A stretch of 64,000 nt of DNA from Streptomyces canus (GCF_001514145.1 NZ_KQ948677.1:100202-164201); one strand, 5' to 3'; shown: positions 49,019 to 58,221, counted from the stretch's first letter. A program made the numbers and translations. Notes: generated by a model from the sequence alone, not told the origin.

Positions 49019-50098
49019 TCAGGAAGACGGGCCGATCCCGTTGCCGGGCGACGTGCGGTCGAACCAGACCCGCGTCTCTTCTGCGGTCAGGACGCGGGTC
49101 AGCTGGGCCGTGCCGGGGAGGTGCGGAAAGAACCGGTCCGCGTTCCAACTGCGCTGGTACGCCGGCTCGTCGAGCACGAGCAGGCGGCGTCCCTCCACCA
49201 CAGGTATGTCGTCGGGCAGCCCCTCGTTCCAGATTTGCCGGCCGTCCGGGGCGAGGAGTTCGAAAGCCCCGGTCGCGATGGTCTGGGTACGTCCCTGGGC
49301 GGGCTCGGGCTCCGTGGCCAGGCGGACGCTCTGCGCCGAAGGCGCAGTGCCGGGCACGTGGCCGCCGCCGACGAGGACGTGGGCGAGCAGCGTGTGCAAC
49401 TGGAAGTTGTCCCCGATGCCCCCGATCCGTACCTCGAAGCCGGTCCCGGTGGGTCTGTGCAGCACCACAAGGAGCTCATCGTCCAGAACCGCCAGCGCGT
49501 AAGCCAGGCATTTGAGGTCGTGCCGCTCCAGGGCCGCAAGGTCCCGGCAGACGGGGAGGATCGCGGAGGCGTGCCGGCGGCGCACCTCGGCGCTGCGGCA
49601 CAGCACGGCCAGCGCGGGCGGCTGCCACGTGTCGACCGAGCACCAGGCCAGCGCCAGCCGCGTGGCCTCGTACACGTCGCCACCGATGCGGGACAGGAGC
49701 GCGTCGTCAATGATCTTCTCGTCCGCCTCCGGCAGTTCGTCCTCGGCCGCGCCGGTGGCGGTCCAGCGGCGGACGAACTCCAGGGCGTCGAGCAGGTCCT
49801 GATGGACGCTGCCGAGGATCGGCTCGGCGCAGGCCACCGGATCGGCCCCGCGCTCGACGCACAAGCCGGCCGCTGTCGCCAGCATCGGCCGCGGGCCGAT
49901 AGGCGGGAAGGCGGGGAGCAGCGCCGCCAAGCGAGGCCCAGCCAGAACGCGTTCAGCGTCTGACGCCGACTGCACACCATGCATCACAGCGGTGAAGGCA
50001 CGCCCGGTGCGGTCGCCATCGCGAGCGGCCACCGCCCCTTCCAGCTCTGACACGGTGTCGGCGAAGACCGGAGTCTCCCGCTTCCTCTTGAAGATCAC
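49019..50098 (-). CDS. Conserved hypothetical protein, 359 residues
   Basis: Not recognised. The protein is soluble by composition, without signal peptide or membrane segments. The N-terminal half is helical ('FADTVSELEGAVAARDGDRT', 'ACAEPILGSVHQDLLDALEF'); the C-terminal half is predicted beta-rich ('ELLVVLHRPTGTGFEVRIGG', 'FELLAPDGRQIWNEGLPDDI'). Codon use is typical for the genome, and the frame is intact, so it is a real gene. GTG start with a weak ribosome-binding site. Same strand as the esterase at 50134, 35 bases away, so they may be cotranscribed. Confidence 0.75.
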   Translation of the reverse strand: MIFKRKRETPVFADTVSELEGAVAARDGDRTGRAFTAVMHGVQSASDAERVLAGPRLAALLPAFPPIGPRPMLATAAGLCVERGADPVACAEPILGSVHQDLLDALEFVRRWTATGAAEDELPEADEKIIDDALLSRIGGDVYEATRLALAWCSVDTWQPPALAVLCRSAEVRRRHASAILPVCRDLAALERHDLKCLAYALAVLDDELLVVLHRPTGTGFEVRIGGIGDNFQLHTLLAHVLVGGGHVPGTAPSAQSVRLATEPEPAQGRTQTIATGAFELLAPDGRQIWNEGLPDDIPVVEGRRLLVLDEPAYQRSWNADRFFPHLPGTAQLTRVLTAEETRVWFDRTSPGNGIGPSS

Positions 50099-50133
50099 CG
50101 GCCCACCCTAGGCCCGAGATCTGCCCGGCGTCA

Positions 50134-51099
50134 TCAGGCCGAGACCGTTCGCAGGAGTCGGGCGAGCCAGTCGGTGCGGGTTCGGCGGGCTGTGGCCGAG
50201 ATGTCGGCCTGCGGGTACAGGGCGTCGAACCCGTGGAACCCGCCCGCCCAGACGTGGAGTTCGGCCTGGCCACCGGCCGCCCAGATGCGGGTGGCGTAGT
50301 CGGTGTCCTCGTCTCGGAAGACTTCGGCGGAGCCGGTGTCGATGTAGCTGGTGGGCAGGCCCGAGAGGTCCTCGGCCAACGCCGGCGAGACGTGCTGCGG
50401 CACCTCGTCGTCAGTGAGGTCGCCGAGGACGGCGCGCCATGCGAACTCGTTCATCTCGCGGGTCCAGATGCCGGGCCCGCCGGAGTACTGGCCGCTGGAG
50501 GTACTGGTGTTGCGGTGGTCGAGCATCGGGCAGATCAGCATCTGTGCGGCGATCGCAGGGGTGCCGAGGTCGCGAGCCAGCAGGGTCACACCGGCGGCGA
50601 GGCCGCCGCCCGCGCTGGCGCCGGCGACGACGATCCGGGCGGGGTCGATGCCCAGTTCTTCGGCGTGTTCGGAGAGCCAGAGCAGTCCGTGGTAGCAGTC
50701 GTCGACGAGGGCAGTGCCGGTGGCCTCGGGGGCCAGCCGGTAGTCCACGGAGACCACGACCGCGCCGAACTCGTAGAGCCACTCCAGCGGGATGTCGATC
50801 TGCGAGAAGCGGTCGCCCATGACCATCCCGCCGCCGTGCATCCAGTAGATGCAGGGTGCGGCGGTGGTGCGATCGGTGTCCGCGGGGTTGAAGACCGACA
50901 AGGGGATCGGGGCGCCGTCCTTGGCGGGCACGGTGACCTCGCGCCGGTCGACCCGGCGGTGGGCGAGCAGGGACTCGACAGGCGTCGAGGGGAGTTGACG
51001 CAGGTGCTCGAGGACTTCCGGACTGAGTTGGGACAGCAACGGCATGTCGGCGAGCAGTTCACTCAGTTCGGGGTCCAGGGCGGGTCGTGCTGCGGTCAT
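50134..51099 (-). CDS. HSL-type alpha/beta-hydrolase (esterase/lipase)
   Basis: A 321-residue hormone-sensitive-lipase-family esterase. The oxyanion motif HGGG ('IYWMHGGGMVMGD'), the nucleophile 'VVAGASAGGGLAAG' (GASAGG), 'DTGSAEVFRDEDTDYA' with the acid and 'HVWAGGFHGFDALYP' with His are all present. It hydrolyses short to medium acyl esters. AAAGGCATCGATC precedes the start. Next upstream on the same strand is a small monooxygenase gene, 93 bases away. Confidence 0.9.
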   Translation of the reverse strand: MTAARPALDPELSELLADMPLLSQLSPEVLEHLRQLPSTPVESLLAHRRVDRREVTVPAKDGAPIPLSVFNPADTDRTTAAPCIYWMHGGGMVMGDRFSQIDIPLEWLYEFGAVVVSVDYRLAPEATGTALVDDCYHGLLWLSEHAEELGIDPARIVVAGASAGGGLAAGVTLLARDLGTPAIAAQMLICPMLDHRNTSTSSGQYSGGPGIWTREMNEFAWRAVLGDLTDDEVPQHVSPALAEDLSGLPTSYIDTGSAEVFRDEDTDYATRIWAAGGQAELHVWAGGFHGFDALYPQADISATARRTRTDWLARLLRTVSA

Positions 51100-51192
51100 G
51101 ATCGATGCCTTTCGCGGGGTCGTGCCGGACAGTCATACGGGGTGGGTGCCGCCTCGGCAGGTGCCGAAGCGGCAGGCCGGGGGATCCGGGGT

Positions 51193-51510
51193 TCAGAAGG
51201 CTGCCTTGCCGCGGACCGGGACGTAGTCGGTGTACTCCGACTCCGTGGCCAGCAGTCCCTCGATCTGCGCCACGATGGCCCGGGCGGCTTCGCCGGCGAA
51301 GATCCGGTGGTGGTCCTCTTCGCTGGTCCAGCCCTCGGTGACGTGGACGACGTCGGGGGCGGACGCCGACCGGGAGACGAGGTAGACGACGCAGTGCTCG
51401 CTCGCGCCGGGGCTGCCCTCGTCCAGGCCGGTCAGCAGCAGGTCGACCAGTTGGTCGCCCATTCCGGTCCTGGCGGTCAGGGTGGCGTTGAATCCGTACG
51501 TGGCAATCAT
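51193..51510 (-). CDS. Antibiotic-biosynthesis-monooxygenase (ABM) domain protein
   Basis: A 105-residue ABM protein: 'GFNATLTARTGMGDQLVDLL', 'EHCVVYLVSRSASAPDVVHV' and 'EGWTSEEDHHRIFAGEAARA'. The fold is a dimeric ferredoxin-like barrel that acts as cofactor-less monooxygenase or quinone-handling protein (YgiN-like). The ATG at 51510 follows AAGAAGG. It is divergent from the AraC-type regulator, which may control it and the esterase. Confidence 0.85.
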   Translation of the reverse strand: MIATYGFNATLTARTGMGDQLVDLLLTGLDEGSPGASEHCVVYLVSRSASAPDVVHVTEGWTSEEDHHRIFAGEAARAIVAQIEGLLATESEYTDYVPVRGKAAF

Positions 51511-51654
51511 GGCGGCCTTCTTCTGCTTCGGTGGAGTGCGGTGATTCCATTCAACTGGCGTGACCTGCGGAAACGTTAGAACGATGCTCGCCGCTACTTG
51601 CACAATCCTCGCGACTGCGGGAGCCCGGACGGCGAACGGTGCTGCAATGGACGC

Positions 51655-52560
51655 ATGCACCTCGAAGAGCTCCGCACCCTGCTGGCCCGGCATGCCCGCC
51701 CCGACTGGACCACGGCCATCGACGGTGTCCTGATCTCGAAGGTCGACCAGCCGGATCCGCCGGCGCCCTCCATGTCGGGCACGGTGCTCGCGGTCATCGC
51801 CCAGGGCGCCAAACGCCTCGCGCTGGGCGACCGCATCTACGAGTACGGCGCCGGTCAGTACCTGGTCGCATCCGTCGACCTGCCTGTCACCGGGCAGTTC
51901 ACCCGGGCCGACCCCGAGCGGCCGGCCCTCGGCTTCGGACTCACGCTGGAACCGTCAGCCATCGCCGAACTGCTGCTGCAGGCCGGTCCCGGCGACACCC
52001 CCCGCGCCGGCATGGGCGCGCCGTCGGGGATCGCCGTCAGCGACTCCCCGCCCGCGCTGCTCGACGCGGCGGTCCGGCTGCTGCGCCTGCTCGACGAACC
52101 CCGCGACCGCGCCGTACTGGCCCCGTTGGTCAAACGCGAGATCCTGTGGCGCCTGATCACCGGCGAACAGGGCGCGGCGGTGCGCCAGCTCGGCCTCGCC
52201 GACAGCGGCCTCAGCCATGTCTCCCGGGCCGTGCGTTGGATCCGCGAGCACTACGCCGAGCCTTTCCGGGTCGAGGACGTGGCACGCCTGTCGGGCATGA
52301 GCGTCTCCGCGTTCTACCGCAACTTCCAGGCGGTGACCGCGATGAGTCCCATCCAGTTCCAGAAACAGATCCGGCTCCAGGAAGCCCGGCTACTGCTCGC
52401 CACCCACCCCGGCGACGTCACCGGAGTCGGCCACCGCGTCGGCTACGACAACCCGTCGCAGTTCAGCCGCGAGTACCGCCGTCAGTTCGGCGCACCGCCG
52501 AGCCGGGACGCGGCCCGACTGCGGAACACCGCACGCACCCCCGCGAGCGTCCTTCCCTGA
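51655..52560 (+). CDS. AraC-family transcriptional regulator (AraC_N cupin type)
   Basis: A 301-residue regulator. The N-terminal cupin-like domain ('SGTVLAVIAQGAKRLALGDR', 'QYLVASVDLPVTGQFTRADP') is of the AraC_N type and the C-terminal part has two helix-turn-helix units ('RVEDVARLSGMSVSAFYRNF', 'VGHRVGYDNPSQFSREYRRQ'). It is divergent from the ABM/esterase genes and 154 bases before an SDR gene. This regulator/SDR arrangement is frequent and suggests regulation of the SDR. Confidence 0.9.
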   Translation: MHLEELRTLLARHARPDWTTAIDGVLISKVDQPDPPAPSMSGTVLAVIAQGAKRLALGDRIYEYGAGQYLVASVDLPVTGQFTRADPERPALGFGLTLEPSAIAELLLQAGPGDTPRAGMGAPSGIAVSDSPPALLDAAVRLLRLLDEPRDRAVLAPLVKREILWRLITGEQGAAVRQLGLADSGLSHVSRAVRWIREHYAEPFRVEDVARLSGMSVSAFYRNFQAVTAMSPIQFQKQIRLQEARLLLATHPGDVTGVGHRVGYDNPSQFSREYRRQFGAPPSRDAARLRNTARTPASVLP

Positions 52561-52714
52561 GCGGGCGGCACCACTGAGGAGGATCGTGCAAGAGGAAGCG
52601 AGGATAGTTCTACTATTACCGCAGGTCAGAGGCTTTCAATGGGAGCAACAGTTCTTCCGCGGTGCAGGAAAATGCCTGTCCATCGGAGGATCCCCCCATC
52701 GCAAAGGCCACAGC

Positions 52715-53464
52715 ATGAAGACAGTTCTGATCACTGGTGCCTCCTCCGGATACGGGCGGGCTACCGCTCTCTACTTCCACTCGCAGGGGTGGAACGTCAT
52801 CGCCACGATGCGCACGCCGCGTGCCGGCATCCTGCCCGAGTCGGACCGGCTCCGCGTCGTCGAACTCGACGTGACCAAGCCCGAGACCATCGCCGCCGCG
52901 TTCGAGGCAGCCGGGCCCGTCGACGTCCTCGTCAACAACGCGGGCGTCCCATCGATGAGCGTGTTCGAGGACACCCCCATGGCCCGCGTGCGGGAAGTCT
53001 TCGAAACCAACACGTTCGGTGTGATGGCGACGACGCAGGCGGTACTGCCCCAGTTCCGTGAGCGCGGCTCCGGCGTGGTGGTCAATGTGACCTCCAGCGT
53101 GGTGCTGGGCCACATGCCGCTCTCGGCCGTCTACAAGGCGAGCAAGATGGCCGTCGAGGGGTTCACCGCCTCCCTCGCGCTCGAGCTTGCACCCTTCGGT
53201 GTGCAGGCCAAGACGGTCCAGCCCGGTGCCTGCCTGACGACGAACTTCGCGGCCGGCGCGACCAAGGGCGCCTCGCCGGACGAACTGGTGCCCGCGCCGT
53301 ACGCACCATGGGCGAAGCAGGCCATGGGCGGCTTCACGAGCCAGGACCTGTTCACCAAGGAGAGCGACGTTGCCGAGACGGTATGGCGAGCCGCGCACGA
53401 CACGACCGGCCGGCTGCGGTTCCCGGCCGGTCCCGACGCGGTCCGGCTGGCCGAGGCGAAGTGA
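52715..53464 (+). CDS. Short-chain dehydrogenase/reductase
   Basis: A 249-residue SDR: 'VLITGASSGYGRATALYFHS', 'VLVNNAGVPSMSVFEDTPM', catalytic Ser/Tyr/Lys in 'VTSSVVLGHMPLSAVYKASK', 'VQPGACLTTNFAAGATKG'. The GYG in place of GIG in the cofactor motif is a common variant in this subgroup of AraC-linked SDRs. AAAGG eight bases before the ATG at 52715; a longer upstream reading has no ribosome-binding site. Confidence 0.88.
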   Translation: MKTVLITGASSGYGRATALYFHSQGWNVIATMRTPRAGILPESDRLRVVELDVTKPETIAAAFEAAGPVDVLVNNAGVPSMSVFEDTPMARVREVFETNTFGVMATTQAVLPQFRERGSGVVVNVTSSVVLGHMPLSAVYKASKMAVEGFTASLALELAPFGVQAKTVQPGACLTTNFAAGATKGASPDELVPAPYAPWAKQAMGGFTSQDLFTKESDVAETVWRAAHDTTGRLRFPAGPDAVRLAEAK

Positions 53465-53639
53465 TCATCCGGTAGGCATGCTGACGCCGCACCGATCCCA
53501 GGAACCGGCCCGGCGCTCATGCACCGGGTCGGCTCGCCGTCCGGCGCCCACCCGATTCCCGCGCCTGCCTTGCCGCGCTTCCGCGCTCCGCCGCGCCGCG
53601 AACCGGCTTGGACCCGCCGCCAGTTCCTCTCCCCGGGGA

Positions 53640-54075
53640 AGACCAGGGTGAGGGAGCGTCGGCGCTCGCCCGGTTGGGGTCGGCAGTGTGGGCGCAGTCC
53701 GCGAGCCAGGCGCGGATCGCTGCGTCCAGCGCGTCGCCGTCGATGCGCTGCAGTACGCGCCGCACGGTGGCCTCGGCCGGAGCGCATCTCACTGTCCGGC
53801 TCGCGCACGGTGCCGCCGAGCCGGGCGAGCAGGCCGGGCGGGGCGTCGGCGGCCCATTCCGCGATCGCCGCGGGGGACGTGATCCCGGCAAGGACCGCGC
53901 AGGCAGCCAGAGCCAGGACGAAGACCAACGGGTGGCGCCGGCCCCTGGCCCGGCGTGGATCGGGCACGGGGGCCGGACGGACCAGGAGCCCGGCATGGCC
54001 GACAGGCAAGGGCGGGGCAGCGTCGGCGAGTTGGCCCAGGCCGACAGTGATGGGCGATGACGAGCGCGCAGGCAC
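53640..54075 (-). pseudogene. ISAs1-family transposase, N-terminal remnant
   Basis: From 54075 the minus strand reads 'PVPDPRRARGRRHPLVFVLA', 'LAACAVLAGITSPAAIAEWA' and 'ADAPPGLLARLGG', the conserved N-terminal DDE_Tnp_1-associated region of ISAs1/H-repeat transposases. The frame then shifts near 53790 and continues 'AEATVRRVLQRIDGDALDAA'. The catalytic core is missing. A C-terminal remnant of the same family lies at 56245-56446 on the opposite strand. Confidence 0.8.
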
Positions 54076-54221
54076 GGTCTTCCATCATGGTGATCAGGGA
54101 CTCGACACCTCATGATCACCGGCAGCCGTGCGTGCCTTCGTCTCCTCCCGGACAATCAACCGTCAGCATCACGAGCCATCCGATCGCCCATCGAACCGGA
54201 TGCTCCACGAGAACGACGGAG

Positions 54222-55172
54222 CTACGCGGACACCGCGACCACGTGCTTGCCCACGACGCCGCCGCGCTCGAATGACTGATGCGCCGCGGCGATGTCTGCG
54301 AGCGGGTACACGCTGTCGACCACCGGGCGCAGCGCACCAGAAGTGACGTGATCCGCCAGATCACGCAGCACGGCCGTGTCGGGATTGGCGCTGAAGGTGC
54401 GGATGCGGCGGGAACCGTACACGCTCGACGCCGCGATCGCGGCCAGGGCGCCGGCCGACAGCCCGACGGTGACCATCCGGCCGCCCTTGGTCAACCGGCT
54501 TCGGTAGCAGTTCAGTTCCGAGCCGACCGTGTCGACGATGACGTCGAAGGGGCCGATGTGGTCCGAGGTGGTGGAGCCATAGTCGAGGACCTCGTCGGCA
54601 CCGAGGTCGGTGAGCACATGGGCGTGGCGGTCGCGGGCCAGCGCGGTAACGTGGCAGCCCAGCGCATGTGCCAGTTGCAGGGCGGCGGTGCCGACTCCGC
54701 CCGCCGCGCCCCGGACCAGGACCCGCTCCCCGCTCGCGACATGCACGGTGTCCCGCAGCGCGATCAGCGCCGTCGCGCCCGCGACGACCAGGGAGGCCGC
54801 GTCAACCGGCGAGATGCCCGCCGGGGCGGGCGCGATGCGGTCCGCAGGGACCACCACGTACTCGGCCGCCCCACCGGTGGTGTGCCGCTGCCGGGGATGC
54901 ACCATGCCCCACACCCGTTCCCCGACCCGGTAATCCTCGACATCGGCACCGGTCGCGGCGACGACGCCCGCGAAGTCCAGCCCCACACCGATCGGGAAGC
55001 GGCGTCCCGACACGATCTTCAACTCCCCGGCGCGGACAAGCACGTCGTGGCCGTTCACGCTGGAAGCCTCGACCGACACCAGTACCTCGCCCGCACCGGG
55101 AGCGGGCCGGTCGACGTCGTTGACCCGCAGGACATCCACGGTGCCATAACCCGTGATCTGAGCGGTCTTCAT
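54222..55172 (-). CDS. NAD(P)-dependent medium-chain dehydrogenase (quinone oxidoreductase type)
   Basis: A 316-residue zinc-free MDR enzyme: 'EVLVSVEASSVNGHDVLVRA', 'GVGLDFAGVVAATGADVEDY', the cofactor motif 'VLVRGAAGGVGTAALQLAHA' and 'DSVYPLADIAAAHQSFERGG'. No zinc-binding Cys cluster, as in quinone oxidoreductases. Divergent from the XRE regulator at 55303, a frequent pairing. GGAAGGACAGCGAC precedes the ATG. Confidence 0.88.
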   Translation of the reverse strand: MKTAQITGYGTVDVLRVNDVDRPAPGAGEVLVSVEASSVNGHDVLVRAGELKIVSGRRFPIGVGLDFAGVVAATGADVEDYRVGERVWGMVHPRQRHTTGGAAEYVVVPADRIAPAPAGISPVDAASLVVAGATALIALRDTVHVASGERVLVRGAAGGVGTAALQLAHALGCHVTALARDRHAHVLTDLGADEVLDYGSTTSDHIGPFDVIVDTVGSELNCYRSRLTKGGRMVTVGLSAGALAAIAASSVYGSRRIRTFSANPDTAVLRDLADHVTSGALRPVVDSVYPLADIAAAHQSFERGGVVGKHVVAVSA

Positions 55173-55302
55173 GTCGCTGTCCTTCCGTGGTCGGCTGTTG
55201 TGGATCCGATCCTGGACCCTGCTCGCGACATCACGGTCGTTCGCCTCTTCCTGGGACTGCCAGACCCACCCTCACTGGCCGCGCCCGAGACATACTGTCG
55301 CC

Positions 55303-56223
55303 GTGACCGATGCCTCGCTCGAAGTGACCGACGATCCCCGACGCGAACTCGCCGAATTCCTGCGGACCCGACGAACGCGGTTGCGACCCCAGGATGTCGG
55401 CCTGGAACCCGGCCCGAGGAGGCGCGTCGCCGGGCTGCGGCGTGAGGAACTGGCCCTGCTGGCCGGGGTGAGCGCGGACTACTACCAGCGCATGGAGCAG
55501 GGACGCGACGTGCGGCCCTCCGACCAGGTTCTGGACGCCCTCGCGCGCGCCCTCAACTTCTCTGCCGAGGAGTCCCGGCACCTGCACAGCCTCGCCGCCG
55601 CCGCGCGCACGCCCGCCCGCCGCCCACGACGACACGCGCCGGAGGTGGTACCGCCCACCACGTTGCGGCTGCTGCGTACCATGCCCGCACCCGCAGTGGT
55701 CATCGGCCGCTTCCTGGACGTGTTGGCCTGGAGCCCGCTGGCCGGTGCCCTGCTGGGCGAGTTCACCGAGCGGCCGCAGATGGAGCGGAACCTGCTGTCG
55801 CTACTGCTGCACCCGGAAGCCGACCAGGCATGCCCGGAGCGGGCAGCCACCGTCGCCGAGTTGACCGCGATGCTGCGTACGCAGGTCGCCGCCGATCCGG
55901 GGCACCCGCGCGCCGTGGAGCTGGTCGGTGAACTCGCGGTCCGCAGCGATGAGTTCGCGACCTTGTGGGCCCGCCATGACGTGGAGGAAACGACACGCGG
56001 CCGGATGCGCGTCAACCACCCGCTGGTCGGGGAGCTGAACCTGGACTGGGACGCCTACCCGATGCCGGGTGCTTCAGGGCCGATGCTGATCGTCTATACC
56101 GCCGAGGAAGGCGGGCCCGACGACGAGCGACTCCAACTGCTCGCCGGGCTGCTCGACGCCCCCGGCCCGGCGTCGGCGTCCGCCCAACAGCGGTCGCCCG
56201 ACACGCCGGCCGGGCCTGCCTGA
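55303..56223 (+). CDS. XRE-family regulator with MmyB-like ligand domain
   Basis: A 306-residue protein: helix-turn-helix 'FLRTRRTRLRPQDVGLEPGP', 'RRRVAGLRREELALLAGVSA' and 'DYYQRMEQGRDVRPSDQVLD', followed by the MmyB-like ligand-binding domain ('MPAPAVVIGRFLDVLAWSPL', 'DEFATLWARHDVEETTRGRM', 'HPLVGELNLDWDAYPMPG'). This family controls divergent dehydrogenases in streptomycetes. GTG at 55303 follows CATACT by six bases, so the message is probably leaderless. Confidence 0.9.
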   Translation: MTDASLEVTDDPRRELAEFLRTRRTRLRPQDVGLEPGPRRRVAGLRREELALLAGVSADYYQRMEQGRDVRPSDQVLDALARALNFSAEESRHLHSLAAAARTPARRPRRHAPEVVPPTTLRLLRTMPAPAVVIGRFLDVLAWSPLAGALLGEFTERPQMERNLLSLLLHPEADQACPERAATVAELTAMLRTQVAADPGHPRAVELVGELAVRSDEFATLWARHDVEETTRGRMRVNHPLVGELNLDWDAYPMPGASGPMLIVYTAEEGGPDDERLQLLAGLLDAPGPASASAQQRSPDTPAGPA

Positions 56224-56244
56224 CGATTCCGGTCGGCGTGCGTC

Positions 56245-56446
56245 CACGAGATTCACCATGTCGGAGACGTCACCTACGCCGAGGACGTCTCCCGCATACG
56301 CACCGGCACGGCGCCCCGGGCATGGCCGCCCTGCGGAACCTGACCATCGGCGCACACCGGCTCACCGACCGCAGCAACATCGCCGCCGGCCTCCGCCACC
56401 ACGCATGCGACACCACCCGCCCCTCACCACTTTGGGCATCACATGA
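56245..56446 (+). pseudogene. ISAs1-family transposase, C-terminal remnant
   Basis: The plus strand reads 'HEIHHVGDVTYAEDVSRIRT', then after a one-base shift 'MAALRNLTIGAHRLTDRSNI' and 'AAGLRHHACDTTRP', ending 'LTTLGIT' in yet another frame before TGA at 56444. This is the C-terminal part of ISAs1-type transposases. Two frameshifts make it inactive. Confidence 0.8.
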
Positions 56447-56529
56447 TCAAACTGGACACCCCGCGAGAACGACGCAGCCATGCGGCCTGACCCATCTCGG
56501 CGTGCGTCGCTGCTGATGCTGATGGCGAA

Positions 56530-56985
56530 GTCGAGGCACCGGAAGCCGGAGAGTGGGCGCGTCGAATTGCTTGAGCACGTGCCAGTGCCCGGCGGCGGTG
56601 ACGTCTCCGGTCAGCGGGGCCGGATCGTCGTCGGACTCCGCGATGCCGGAGGCTGTCGTGCATCACCTCGGTGACGACGTCGCAGTGCGAGCGGCCGCAG
56701 ACGATGATGTCGGAGACGCCCAGCTCGTCGACCGCGTACTCGATCGTCCTGGACTCGCCGGTCCGGTGTCTTCGTGTCGTAGGGCGGTATCACCCCTCCA
56801 TACGTGCGCAGTTCGAAGAGGTTTCCGGGCCGGGCGGCGGTGAGCAGGGCGGGCACGATGCGGGCGTCGGAGCAGGAGATGAGCATGGCCCGCGGCCGGT
56901 GGTGCTGGGTGAGGCCGGCCAGGTGCAGCGTGTGGAGTGCCGCACGGGCACGGAAGGCACGCACCTGGTCGATCAGGTACTGCAT
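56530..56985 (-). pseudogene. Beta-class carbonic anhydrase, frameshifted
   Basis: From the ATG at 56985 the minus strand reads 'MQYLIDQVRAFRARAALHTL', 'RAMLISCSDARIVPALLTAA' (zinc-binding Cys, catalytic Asp/Arg) and 'NLFELRTYGGVIPPYDTKTP', then shifts frame near 56770 to 'RTIEYAVDELGVSDIIVCGR' and 'SHCDVVTEVMHDSL' (zinc His/Cys). Further shifts follow, with 'AAGHWHVLKQFDAPTL' the last recognisable piece. All zinc ligands are encoded but not in one frame. Confidence 0.85.
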
Positions 56986-57052
56986 GCTGTGGTCTCCCCG
57001 CGCCGTCAGTCGGACAACCGGGCATCGATGAGCGCCTTGAACGCTTCATAGG

Positions 57053-57420
57053 ATGGAGTCCGGCCAGATCTTCCTGGAGGCTGCCCCCGCAGATGTCGAC
57101 CCGGACGCGCTGGGCGACAACCTCGTCGCCCAACCGGCCGTCGTCGAGGTGCACGACCTGCTCGTCTGGCAGATCACCTCCGGCCAGTCCGCCCTCTCCG
57201 CGCACGTCCTGGTCGAGCCCGGCGGCGGCTGCCACGCCGTCCGCCGCGACCTGGAGGAACTCCTCCAGCACGACTACGGCATCACCCACACCACGCTCCA
57301 GGTCGACCACACCCCGGAACAGTTCCTGCAGGTCGCCCTGGCCGGCGAAGGAGGCGGCGACGCCGCGCACCGCGAGGACCCGCACGGCCCCCATCCACCG
57401 GGACAGGCCACACAAGCACT
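57053..57420 (+). pseudogene. Cation diffusion facilitator (CzcD-like) transporter, C-terminal remnant
   Basis: The plus strand encodes 'IFLEAAPADVDPDALGDNLV', 'AQPAVVEVHDLLVWQITSGQ', 'SALSAHVLVEPGGGCHAVRR' and 'DYGITHTTLQVDHTPEQF', the cytoplasmic metal-sensing domain of CDF zinc/cobalt exporters. All six membrane helices are missing, so it cannot transport. The same frame runs on to 57568 with unrelated sequence. From 57569 to 57701 I see nothing. Confidence 0.8.
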
Positions 57421-57701
57421 GACCTTCGGGCCAGCCCGCGCCGGTGACCCCGCCGATCACAGCTTCCGTGGTGACTTGGGATCACTGTGGGAGTGTCGGT
57501 ATTCGAGGGTTGCGGTATTCGCCCGCAGGGCGAGACTCCCACACCCGGCCCGGTCACGTCAGCGGTGACAAGGCGTACAGCTCTCCCCGCACCGGGCACT
57601 GTCTGCGCGAAGGCGCCGGATCACGAAGAAGACCGACCTCTTGCGGTGAGCCCGCGCAGGCGCTCGCGCTCCGGTGAAAGGCTCACCCGGCGCTACGGGG
57701 T

Positions 57702-58121
57702 TCACGGCGCCGGTACGGCACCGATCTGCTGCATCACCCCGAGGAGGTCGGGCTGGCCTCGTTCGCCGATGATCCGGCTGTCGGCCAGGTAGTAGAAGTT
57801 CATGGCCTGCACCGAGATCTTGTTGCCGCTCGCCGGGATCCCGAAGAATTCACCGTCGTGGGTTCCCCGCATGGTGAACCGCGCGGCCACGGTGTCGCCT
57901 TCGGTGACCGTCTCCTCCAGCGTCCATTGGACGTCCGGGAAGCCGCCGCGCATCATCCCGAGGACTTCCATATACCCATCGGGCCCCCGCAGTGGTTCCG
58001 GGTGACTGGGTGCGTGGAACACCGCGTCCGGAGAAATGACCTCGCGGGCGAGATCCTCGTTGCCCGTGTTGATGAACTCGACGAAGCGGTTCATCACTGA
58101 CTCGGTGGACTGCGACGGCAT
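57702..58121 (-). CDS. SnoaL-like NTF2-fold protein
   Basis: A 139-residue protein: 'VMNRFVEFINTGNEDLAREV', 'ISPDAVFHAPSHPEPLRGPD', 'MRGGFPDVQWTLEETVTEGD' and 'FTMRGTHDGEFFGIPASGNK' are a standard SnoaL-like ester-cyclase pattern. GAGAGG about nine bases before the ATG. Divergent from a PadR regulator across a perfect operator, so it is probably induced when PadR binds its ligand. Confidence 0.85.
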   Translation of the reverse strand: MPSQSTESVMNRFVEFINTGNEDLAREVISPDAVFHAPSHPEPLRGPDGYMEVLGMMRGGFPDVQWTLEETVTEGDTVAARFTMRGTHDGEFFGIPASGNKISVQAMNFYYLADSRIIGERGQPDLLGVMQQIGAVPAP

Positions 58122-58170
58122 CTTGCTGTGCCTCTCCAGAGACGTTTGGGCGGGAACCTGGCGAGCGTAA

Positions 58171-58200
58171 CATCGAATCGATGTTCACATCGATTCGATG
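58171..58200. promoter_or_regulatory. PadR operator: perfect 13-bp inverted repeat
   Basis: CATCGAATCGATG (58171-58183), TTCA, CATCGATTCGATG (58188-58200). Every base of the arms pairs, and the centre contains the ATGT...ACAT pattern of PadR sites. It lies 50 bases before the SnoaL-like start and 21 bases before the PadR start. Confidence 0.85.
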
Positions 58201-58221
58201 CCTGCGTGCGAAGATGGACTC

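Noticed and set aside
56663..57460. 265-codon minus-strand frame opposite the CDF fragment
   Set aside because: Chimeric shadow: one part is the reverse of the CDF domain, the other an out-of-frame reading of carbonic anhydrase.
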